A stretch of DNA of 64,000 bases from the NCBI GenBank assembly GCA_944548615.1, contig OX155960.1:7753253-7817252 (forward strand). The letters run 5' to 3'. Positions 42,753 to 52,301 of this stretch are shown piece after piece. Position numbers and translations under genes: made by a program. The DNA is from Micropterix aruncella. Its lineage: Eukaryota; Arthropoda; Insecta; Lepidoptera; Micropterigidae. A model generated the notes under the pieces. The model saw only the letters and a program-made list of their open reading frames with translations, did no database searches and was not told where the DNA came from. Each line of letters opens with the position of its first letter. Position 1 is the first letter of the stretch.

Positions 42753-42998
42753 AATTATATACATTTCGTATTTATAGGCGGATTTTTGATTATTCCTTGA
42801 TTTTGATTTTTTTCATTATTTTTTATATTATTGATGAATTATTTTTTATTAATTGTTTTCTACTGTTACATTTTAAATTATATACCTACATTTCGTATTT
42901 ATAGGCGGAATTTTGATTATTCCTTGATTTTTGATTTTTTCTTTATTTTTTATATTATTGGTGAATTATTTTTTCTAATTGTCTTCTATTGTTAGCTC
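42753..42998 (+). repeat. 123-bp tandem duplication in the LINE 3' UTR
   Basis: AATTATATACATTTCGTATT and AATTATATACCTACATTTCG start units at 42753 and 42876. Both contain TTTATAGGCGGA, GATTATTCCTTGATTTT and TATTATTGRTGAATTATTTT. Confidence 0.85.
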
Positions 42999-43241
42999 TA
43001 CTTATCCGGTCTGTTTAAATTTTTTTTTTCATGTTAAACCAGTGAAATAATTGCATTTTTAATAAGATATTATAATTAGCAGATAAGTCAATTTAGCAGA
43101 TAAGTAAATTTGTCAATCTGTTTTAATAACAGGTAATTGTGAGATACATAGTTTTACGCATTATCACCATAAATGTACCACCACAATTTCGGACAATAAA
43201 AATATTTCTATTTCTATTTCTATTTCTATTTCTAATAATAT

Positions 43242-43690
43242 GGTACCAATAAAGGGGCATCCAATTTACCAAATAAGATGTGAAATTCATCGTGAGTGCT
43301 CCTGTATATTTATCTCAGTTTACATCCACCGACACAGTGCGTGCCAAACAAGTACCGTAGCAGACACTGACAGACACCGTTTATTTACATCCAGCGTTGC
43401 AAAAGTGTGTCGTGTCAGACATCGTCCGACATTGTTGTCGACGTCAGACGCGGCCGCTCACCGGCAGTTACTCAATATATTTAGTAAAAAAAGCACGTTA
43501 TATTTTTGTATCGCTTAAATCATAAAGGAATGTATATTTCCTTACAACTTCTATTAGATTTTCGTTATCCATTGTGTTAAAAGAAAGCAAAAGAAGTCTG
43601 CACGGTTTCAATACTCTATTCACACTGCCTGGCAGGTACCCACAGACACGTACAGACACGAACCGACAAAATATTCTTTCAGCGAATATT
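43242..43690. other. Unassigned
   Basis: CAGACACTGACAGACACCGT and GTACAGACACGAACCGACAAA show a loose CAGACA repetition. No gene is recognised. Confidence 0.35.
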
Positions 43691-44320
43691 GACTCACGGC
43701 TTAGCTCCCATCCGGTAGCCTCTTCGAAGAGAGACTAACATTGAAAGACCTCTGTGAACTCTACCTGCGACTGTAAGTCCAGTCGTGGACTGCGAAGTCC
43801 AGTCGTGGACTGTTGCGTACAGGGAGGTTTTCGCACTGTGGGGCATCAGACAATCGATTGTGCACTCAGGCGAATAGTCGGGAGAGTCTGGAAAAGTGCG
43901 TTTCCTAAGCAGCAGCGGTGATTGACTTGATGACAGCCAACTTTGAAATGATCCGTTAGCCACCCGATCCTGTGTGGTATCGACGCGTAAAGGGAGCCAA
44001 GGCCCGCGATGAATTCGAACTTAATTAACGCTAATATCAGGGTATGTAGATGCCGCGGAAGCGACTTTGAATCTATGATTAGACTGGAGGATGGAGAAAT
44101 TCGTCCAGGTCTGGCAGTAAGGGCGTTAGGTCGACCCTCTGTGTTCACTTTCCAGTTCCTCACGGTAAGGCGTTGCATGCTAATGGGTCGCTGACGTAGT
44201 TAGACTGTTGACTGAGTTAGGCTCTAAATCTCTACGTTCAGTCCCAGTAAGTTATAACGACACGACGTCGTTATAACTTACTGGGATAGCGGATTCGCAC
44301 GAAGTAGTTGACAATCCGCA
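43691..44320 (-). repeat. R650 repeat, subfamily B, minus strand
   Basis: Inverted relative to 44755-45400: CAGACAATCGATTGTGCACT, CACCCGATCCTGTGTGGTAT, AGACTGGAGGATGGAGAAAT and GGATAGCGGATTCG. AAGTCCAGTCGTGGACTG is duplicated in tandem at about 43776-43811. A 20-bp perfect hairpin (44242-44286) lies near the end. Confidence 0.6.
44242..44286. repeat. Perfect hairpin, 20-bp stem
   Basis: TCCCAGTAAGTTATAACGAC and its exact reverse complement around ACGAC. It lies inside an R650 copy; other copies lack it. Confidence 0.85.
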
Positions 44321-44754
44321 ATGTGTCAATAGACGTCATGATACCATGACGAGCTGTACTGAGCTCAACTCGAAACTCGAAACTCAATACCTGTCACTAT
44401 TCACCATGAATACCCAAAAACTGCTGACATACGCCAAATGGCATCTATTCCTATCCATCTGATGAGAGATCTATCAGGGCATCAGGGCGATGCGACCGTG
44501 CAGTTGGCACTACGGGATGTTTCGAGTCACAGCGACTCGCTCTAGCAATTTCCATTTCATACATAATAAATCTGTGCATCTATGATTGCTCTTTTTCCGT
44601 CATTCAAATGTGCATCCGATTATATGGACGTTTTCATGGTATTTCACAACCATGCCTTTGATGTGGCTTGAAAAGTTTTTGAAATTGATGGTCAATTTAT
44701 TTCAACCAAACTTAATAATAAAAATAATTATTTATTTCACGTATAACATCAACA
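44321..44754. other. Spacer between inverted R650 copies
   Basis: CTCGAAACTCGAAACTC near 44371 and GTCATGATACCATGAC near 44336 are small repeats. No gene. Confidence 0.35.
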
Positions 44755-45400
44755 CAACGGGAGAACCCGTCATCTCAAGGAGTTAAAGATATCAGGTCAT
44801 TCTATCTACCATGGCGTGAACGTGAAGACTTAACGGACAAGGACAGTCCGTTGTATAACTCCACCGACAAACGCCTTACAGCGAGGTACTGGGAAGTGAA
44901 ACAAGCGGGCTGACCTCACGCCCTCACTACCACATTTGGACGAATTTTTCCGTCCTCCACTCTAGTCATAGATTCAAAGTCGTTCTAGCGGTAATTCAGG
45001 TCGAATTTGTCGCTGATCGTGGCGCCCTCTGCCCGTCAATATCACACGGGATCGGGTGGGTAACGGATAGTTGTAAAGGTAGCTGAAATCAGGTCAACAA
45101 CCACCCTGCTGCTTAGAAATTATAAATTTCCAGACCACCAGGTTATTTGCTGGACTGTATATTCGATAGGTAAACGTACACGATGCGCAAACCGCCCAAC
45201 TGCGTCCGAAGGACATCACCCGGGGGAAACTGACCCACCTGCCCTCAGTGGCACGGAAAGCAAAAGTCCTTACCAGGCTCGAACTTCTACGTTGAAGCTA
45301 CCGAATGGGGGCTTAAAACGTGAGTTGGATCAACCCGAAAACACGCAGGTTTTAGTGGCCCAACTGGACGAGAACCATTAGCATTTGCATGTACAGAGCA
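44755..45400 (+). repeat. R650 repeat, subfamily B, plus strand
   Basis: Starts ACAACGGGAGAACCCGTCAT CTCAAGG and runs through GCGGGCTGACCTCACGCCC, CACACGGGATCGGGTGGGTA, CCACCCTGCTGCTTAG and GTGAGTTGGATCAACCCG. It forms an inverted pair with 43691-44320. Confidence 0.65.
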
Positions 45401-46820
45401 GTAAACATTAATAGGGGTTGGCAGATACGAAAAGATAATATTGATGAAGGGCGTAGTGGGCTAAAAAACGTATACGCAGTGCGTAGGGACATTAGAGCAG
45501 ATGCGATTTTAATTATTTTATGAAGTATATCTAGGATATTTTTTATTCTATAAACCTTTTAAACACGTAGCTTTTTAAACTCGTAAGCAGTAATCTGAAA
45601 TTACTGCTTAGTCTGTTCCACAGGGCTGCAGCTACGCAGGCGAAATGGCTTTGTACGCCGATGATGATGCTTGAGTATTACAGGCAAGTACCGCGGTGAG
45701 GTAATTTTATCAAGGAGAAAGGCAGTAAGGGTTTTTATTTCTTACAATTTTCATTACAAAATTGACGATGTGAAGTTGCATGTGGTGGGTGATATTTAGA
45801 AAAGGAGAAACGAGAGTATTCAGTAGTAAAATCCTTATATATGCTTAGAGAAAATCACTATAGAGATTTCAGACGAGAGAAGCAATACTGTTTTGCGCCT
45901 TACGTGGGATTCCAAAATAAGATGCTCATTAATGTGCAATCCAAGATTACGAGCGACGTCCACTCGAGGGTTGCTAATAATTCGACGGTAATGTTTGGAC
46001 TACTAAAGGATTTAATTGTTCCCAGATTATGCGAGGATCTTTTACCAAATTTTAAAAACATTGAAATCTACTATTATTTAAATATGGAACGGAATTTACT
46101 AGAATGAGAAATACAAGATGAAATAGCTTTGATTGAATATAATAAAACAGAAAGATTCTGGCCTTAGTAGAAAAAGTGCAACAACATTAAGCATTTGGTT
46201 ACACGTGTGATCGCTGTGCACATGCACTTTGAACCATCATGTCTGTTTAGAAAGACGCAGCCGCCTTTGCACCAGCAGAAGGTGAAGCGCTTTTCTTTGG
46301 TGAACTTTTTAATGGCCACAACGAGATATTTTGTATGTACGTAATGATTATTTCTTAAGTATATTTAATTTCTTCTTTTTCAGGCTAAGATTTCTTTTCA
46401 GTACCAAAATAGACTGATCTGGCGAAGAAACCATTCAGTCTAATAAAAGCAGCTGCGAATGAAGTACGTAGATTAGTAAAGTTTTTTACGACGTCAAAAA
46501 ATATGGGATTCCATATATCTCCCTTCAAAGGCACCTTAAATATGAATATCGTTTAAATAATCCAGAAAAATGTGTAAAATTTTCTGGGATTCTGTATCGG
46601 TTTGTCTTTGTATGATAATCGTAGGCTATAATCGCGCTAGTCAAATCCGGAAGATGCAGCTAAACAATGTCTAAAATCAGTCAGATCTATACAATACAAT
46701 ACAATTCTTTCTACTCCAGCAGTTAGGCAATTCTACACTTGGATGCGTCATTGCATCTAATATTCTCAGTAATGTAAATAGTTATAGGAAATGAACTATC
46801 TTTAGAGCTGTGATGATAAT
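45401..46820. other. Unassigned; one 88-codon frame
   Basis: The frame 45841-46107 (MLRENHYRDFRREKQYCFAP...) shows no domain I know. TTTCTTCTTTTTCAG|GC at about 46370-46385 looks like a splice acceptor but leads into no recognised exon. A hairpin (TAAGCAGTAAT, 11 bp) lies at 45584-45610. Confidence 0.3.
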
Positions 46821-46823
46821 ATA

Positions 46824-47252
46824 CAGGATGAGTTTCAACTAACCGGTGTCCTTGAAGGGGGTAAAATAGTACGAGCATAAAAGCAACTTTTTTTAAAAAA
46901 TGTAGAAAAAAAAAACCTTTTTTTTTTATTTTTGTTAAAAATAATTTTACCAAAAATAGTATAAAAATCGTTGCGCAATTTAGCAGTAAGTTAGCAGTAA
47001 GTTAAATATCGCTAATATTATATATTAGCGATATTATACCGACCACTAGATGGCGCAGCGGGCTCAAACGCTTGTCAAACTTTTGTTTAACAGTCAAGTT
47101 CGTCAAATACTCGAATTTAAAAAAAAAAACATAAAATAATACTTTCCAACTTTTTTTCCAACTTATTTTTTCCATTTTTTTTAATCAAAAATGGTTTGGT
47201 TGATCGTATTGATTCACCCTTGAAAGATGCCAGTTAATTTAAACTCACTCTG
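46824..47252. mobile_element. TA-flanked foldback MITE, copy 3
   Basis: CAGGATGAGTTTCAACTAAC at the left is mirrored by TTAAACTCACTCTG at the right, with TA on both sides (46822-46823, 47253-47254). Inner landmarks: AACCGGTGTCCTTGAAGGGG, CGCTAATATTATATATTAGC, CACTAGATGGCGCAGCGGGC and TTGATCGTATTGATTCACCC. It is the same family as 19268-19660. Confidence 0.85.
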
Positions 47253-47297
47253 TATAAATCAATTTCTGTATTTTATAGTCCATATAAGAATCAAATA

Positions 47298-48025
47298 TCT
47301 ATACTAATATTATAAAGAGGTAAAGTTTGTGACGTTGTATGAAGTAATCTCTAGATCTACTGAACCGATTTGCAAAATTCTTTTACCAATAGAAATCCAC
47401 GTTATTTGTGTGTTTAAGCTGTATATTAATTCGAAAAATAAAAAGACTTTTTCGTGGTAGTCAGATTTGCAAAGTAGCTCGGAGAAAAAACGGTCGAACG
47501 AAAACGTTTCTAACTAACGCTGCTTTAACGATGAGAGATATATGATTAAGTTTTAGAGAAGTGCTTGATAGAGCTTGATAATGCCTACAAAAACGTCAGC
47601 GACAGCATATGTCTAAATTTTATATTGAAGTCACAAAAAGTAGTTTTTTATATTAAAAAATAATTTAAATCATTAGGTCATGTTTATTTGTCATACTATC
47701 AACAATTATGAATTCATACCAAAATAAGTAAATTTATCGTCTCAAATGTTTAAAACAAAAGACTTTTCCCTTTTACTGCATATAATTTCACTTTTACTGC
47801 ATAAATGGTTAAAGAGATAAGACACTCACAAGAAGACACTCACAAATAACATTAATATAGTCAAATTGGCATGCAAATACATACATACATATGCAGTAAA
47901 AATATAACCCTTCTTTTGGCAGTCAGGAAATAAATCATAGCACTCAGTACTAACCAAACCACACTCATAATTTCATCATAAGTAAAAAGTTTTACCGCCC
48001 AACGAAGTCGGCACGGGTCAGCTAG
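47298..48025 (+). mobile_element. Non-autonomous Helitron
   Basis: The 5' end is TCTATACTAATATTATAAAG (begins with TC) and the 3' end GGCACGGGTCAGCTAG (ends CTAG). It is preceded by A and followed by T, the canonical Helitron A/T target without duplication. Inner phrases ATCTACTGAACCGATTTGCA and CCGCCCAACGAAGTCGGCAC are shared with the minus-strand copy at 49458-50201. There is no coding capacity, so a RepHel enzyme (relic at 16.0 kb) would act in trans. Confidence 0.9.
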
Positions 48026-48600
48026 TAAATTAATCAATCAGATTAATATCTTACTATAAGTTCAGTCAGAAGATGTTCTGTTAATTGGTCCTGCGCTAGT
48101 GTTATCAATTACAAATTCTTGCGATCTATTGCTACAGTTAACGCAAATGTGCACTGTGGAGAGCTGCAAACAAGGATGGAAAAGATCGGATGAGTATCTA
48201 GTATGTGGCGTCGAGACACTGTATAAAATACATACAGAAAGCGTCAAAATTGATTAAATTTGAGTGAGAGGCATACCCGTCGACACTCGCGATTAAAATA
48301 TTAAAATATGCGCGGAAGCGCGGAGAGAGTGGCGTGATTTTGCGGGGAAAAGAGTGTGGCGGCATTCGATTTCCATATGTAAATGATACAGGCGATCCCG
48401 GAGCGCAATATGCCGCAAGTTACGGCCGGATGATCTTTTTATGTTGGCAAAAAGGACACGCGAGCGAGTGTCGCAGTTGCGGCTGTGTGCAGATCGATCC
48501 ACAATTTCCCTCGTTACATCTAGGGAGTTACTTATGGCTTGACATACTTACAGTCCCTGGCAATAACATTAGACCCAGCGTGCATCTCAGTACAAGACAA
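48026..48600. other. Unassigned spacer
   Basis: GC-richer at 48290-48500, with open frames on both strands (48334-48603 plus, 48293-48502 minus). No motif. Confidence 0.3.
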
Positions 48601-49255
48601 TGAGTAATTTCGTACCCACTTGCGAAGTTTTTCGCAGGACTTTGCCAATACCAACTACGGGAAAAATTCCATCGCTTATAGGCTGATGTGGATGTACAAC
48701 TGTCATTTCTCCACCATCGACATTTTCTACCTCAACCAACCGACTTTCGTTAAAGAATTATTTAAATCAATTGCACCTAACGAGCTCGTTAATACCTATC
48801 GAATTTAGTTATATACTTTTCATGCAACATATATCTGTAGCTACTACATATTTATAAATATTTATTACTAAATATCTATAAACATCAATAAATATCTGTA
48901 TCTATATATCCACTATACGACCTATCTACATCTTTATTTATATCTATACACATACACATACCATTGTCTAACTCCTTCTTCCTAATCACTTCCAATTCCC
49001 TACCTCTCCCATCGGTTTTCTATATTAATTTTATATTTCATATGAAATATAAAGTTTATTTTACAATTAATTTTTAAGTGTAATATGCTGAAATCCAAAT
49101 GTGTAATATGCGGAAATCTGTTACTTTCGTAGGAAACGATTATCGGCGTAATGTTTTTATTTTATCTACATTATGTTTATGCACACGTATGTCAATTGTA
49201 TGCGCTGTATGTCCAGAAATGAAATAAAAATTTTAAAAAAAAACAAAAAATAAAA
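48601..49255 (+). pseudogene. Possible LINE C-terminal end with 3' UTR
   Basis: The frame to 48808 (FANTNYGKNSIAYRLMWMYN, then IDIFYLNQPTFVKELFKSI) resembles the last part of LINE ORF2 proteins that end with a STRN/YNxxxxxxDIF...F segment. The ~440-bp AT-rich tail ends in AAAAATTTTAAAAAAAAACA, consistent with a 3' terminus. The evidence is only pattern-level. Confidence 0.35.
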
Positions 49256-49457
49256 AATGAAACCAAACGGAAGCTTATAATAAATGTAACATTTCATTAG
49301 ATGCAAGATAAGCTGACGTGGGATAAAAGCCGAATAGTTTCCCCTTTTTTTTCAAAAAGTCTATATTATTAAAAAATATGTGACTACTAAGAATTCAACA
49401 TGTTTATCAAAACGTAGGTCTTTGATCTTTCATAGTAGCCTATTTTTGTATAAATAA

Positions 49458-50201
49458 CTAGCTGACCCGTGCCCACTTCGTTGGGCGGTAAAACTTTTTA
49501 GTTGTGATGAAATTATGAGTGTGTTTCGGTTAGTACTGAGTGCTATGATATATTTCCTGACTGCCAAAAGAAGGGTTATATTTTTACTGCATATGTAAAT
49601 ATGTATTTGCATGCCAATTTGACTATATTACTATTAATTGTGAGTGTCTTCTTGTGAGTGTCTTACTAATGAGTGTCTTATCTCTTTAACCATTTATGCA
49701 GTAAAAGGGTTATTATATGGAGTACAAAGGGAAAAGTCGTTTGTTTTAAACATTTGAAACCATCAATTTACCTATTTTGATATGAATTCATAATTGTTGA
49801 TAATATGACCAATAAACATGACCTAACAATTTAAATTATTATTTTAATATAAAAAACTACTTTTTGTGACTTAAGTATAAAATTTAGACATATGCTTTCG
49901 CTGACTTTTTTGTAGGCATTACCAAGCTCTACAACTTTTCTCTAGAACTCAATCATATATCTCTCATCGTTAAAGCAGCTTTCGTAAGAAACGTTTTCAT
50001 TCGACCGCTTATTCTCCGACTTACTTTGCAAATCTGACTACCACGAAAAAGTCTTTTCATATTTCGAATTAACATACAGCTTATGACACACAAATAACGT
50101 GGATTTCTATTGATAAAAGAATGTTCAAAATCGGTTCAGTAGATCCATAGATTACTTCCTACAACCTTACAAACTTTACCTCTTTATAATATTAGTATAG
50201 A
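49458..50201 (-). mobile_element. Non-autonomous Helitron, inverted copy
   Basis: On the plus strand it starts CTAGCTGACCCGTGCCCACT and ends TTATAATATTAGTATAGA, the exact inverse of the ends at 47298-48025. It is preceded by A and followed by T as expected. Length is 744 versus 728 bp, with small indels (for example GAGTGTCTTCTTGTGAGTGT). Confidence 0.9.
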
Positions 50202-50219
50202 TTAATATTGGTTTTAAGT

Positions 50220-50512
50220 AAATCGTGTTATATTTGACCTCTCCAAAAAGGGATAAACGCCTGCTGTAACTTTTGTATATTTGAGTGCATGAAATTGATT
50301 GTCTCAGCATAATAATATTTTTTAAACAGTCCAAATACTGATGTTTCTAATGGTTGCAAAGCAGAAGTAATGTGACTAGGCAAACAAAGTAATACCACAT
50401 CATTGTTCCGAGCAGTTTCTAGCATATTGACAGAACTTTAGTGCGATGAATGACCATCTAAAATCAGTAATACCTTTCCTGGCTAGCGTGGAATAAAATA
50501 TTTAGTCGCCAT
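50220..50512 (-). pseudogene. pogo/Tigger-like transposase relic (3' part)
   Basis: On the minus strand: KVLLILDGHSSH, then after a stop NMLETARNNDVVLLCLPSHI, TSALQPLETSVFGLFKKYY. This is the DDE_1 catalytic core of pogo/Tigger/jerky-type transposases (LLxLDGHxSHxS...xxxxxLPxHTTxxLQPLDxxVFxPLKxxY), carrying the second catalytic Asp in LDGH. Stops make it inactive. The gypsy element sits directly in it: the sequence continues across the 4-bp duplication at 63884. Confidence 0.8.
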
Positions 50513-52301
50513 TGTCATGAGCTCCGTTTATTTAATATTTAAACGTCATCGTCAGGATGGGAAAAGATGCTGTCTCACGGGCCGAAGGAACACGAAAGAT
50601 GAAATACTGATTTTGTAAGTCCTCTTGAATCGAGGTTTGGGCGCCAGTGGCCTTCGGTGCGTGGGGAACAGCCGGAGCCTATGCAAAACTGCAAGCACAA
50701 CTGGCCATCGTCTAGCGCAGCTGGCAATGGGGATGCAAGTCAATCCTTTGAGGAACCCAGCACTCAGCCGACGAGCCTTAATAACGGGTCGTGGGGAGTA
50801 AATCCTCAGGGCAAGGATCGACCTACGGACGCGAGAGCACTCCGGGGAGCGGACGACATTGATTTTACTTTGGGAGGATTGAAAGAAACACCGCTTCTTA
50901 AGGTGGGGATATAGGGATCTGGCAAGGACGAGGGTCTCCGCCCGTGTGTTCTATACTTATATAAATGGCCACTAAACTTGTTGATTACCTCTGAGGCTCT
51001 TCCTGAGTGCCCTTGAGCGCGAATTTAGCAATATTCCTTGGTTCCTGTGAAAGATGTCAATCTCCGCGTATCAACGTTCTGACGTCTACGCACACGCCCT
51101 CTGACGGCCGTCTGTCGCACTGCCTGCGTGAACGATAATCGACCCGTTCCGCGTCGGTTCGGAACCTTGCTAAACCCCTGCTATATTTTATAAATTCTTC
51201 CTTGACGAGATGCGAATTTCGCCAGATATTAAATAATGAAATAAACATATATTTTGATTCTATGTAATTCCTCAGGCTGGAACCCCGCCTTCTCTTAATT
51301 TATTAACACCTGATTTTATGTCCTTTTTATCCCTGTTTTCGTGGTAATAAGATGAAAGAAAAATAAAGAGTTATGAGTGAAATGAAGTTTTATTCCAAAG
51401 AAACGTGGCGACCTTACAATATGGGTTTTTACCGCTTTTGCAGCGCGCGTGGGCGCTGCAGCTAAAATTATGAAAATATATTATAATATAAAGAAAGAAA
51501 AGGTTACACTTTTGGATCCGTGCGGGTATGCCGCTCGGGATCCCTGCGGGACGGAATTTACCGCGTGTCCCGGGTTATATTTTTACAAGTTATATTACAA
51601 ATGTGCTGATTCTAAAAATACGGCCCTCGTCTAATGTTAATGGTGAGCGGAGTGGAAAGGAGAGTACGTTTGAAAGGAATGAGTACGGATCGCTGTGATT
51701 GAGACCGATTTTGCCGAGCCGCGTAATGGCGGTCGGCGCAAACATTTGCAAAAGAAAAAATATATATACGGGATCTAATTTGCGCTTGGCGGCGCGGAAT
51801 TACGGCCTATGCGTTTAAGTGAGGATCTGAATATTATTATGGCATACTAGAAATTTAGAAAAACGTGGCTGCGCAGAGCGCGTGGAAAGAACGACCTTAA
51901 CATACGTTTGTTCACACTTGCCTGGGTAATGGGAGATGTAGAAAGATGCCAGCGACCACTGCTGCTAGTTAAAAGTATTTACACTGATTTTACTACTGAT
52001 TAATGAATAATGCTTTCTCATTGAGATATGGCTGAATAGTGACCAGCCGGCCCGCGGCCGGAAGCCGCGGACCGCCGCCTCGATGACCGCTCTCCTCTGT
52101 GGTCCCTGTAAGAAGGAAGACCGTCTAAAATCGCCCGTTAAATTCGGTGCGTGAGAATTATCAAAACAATAGGGAGGGTCGTTGACCAATTCGCCGTGTA
52201 CGGTTAATTGCTTATCGCATTATCGTAACACGGTGAATGGCGAATATAAAATATTTATTTAAATAGAAAATAATAACAAGCAATGAACCTTGGGCATTGC
52301 A
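50513..52301 (-). repeat. 3' LTR of the gypsy element
   Basis: On the minus strand it begins TGCAATGCCCAAGG and ends ATGACA (TG...CA). TATATAA at 50964-50958 is the likely promoter box, giving a U3 of about 1.35 kb. AATAAA (plus TTTATT at 50526-50531) near the end is the likely poly-A signal. Apparently identical over its full length to 62095-63883. Small open frames inside are noncoding. Confidence 0.95.

Larger units (their letters stand above)
40840..43232 (+). mobile_element. 5'-truncated Jockey/CR1-like LINE with target duplication
   Basis: The insert is bounded by TAATAATAT (40831-40839 and 43233-43241). The 3' end is ACAATAAAAATATTTCTATT with four to five TATTTC units, the microsatellite-tail style of Jockey/CR1-like LINEs. 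The 5' end is cut inside ORF2 just before the reverse transcriptase, removing the endonuclease and ORF1. The 3' UTR has a 123-bp tandem duplication. An open ORF, clean tail and clean duplication mark a recent insertion. Confidence 0.85.

Noticed and set aside
50552..50914. Paired ORFs in the LTRs (50552-50914 and 62134-62496)
   Set aside because: They occur identically in both LTRs and have no motif; LTR regulatory DNA explains them.
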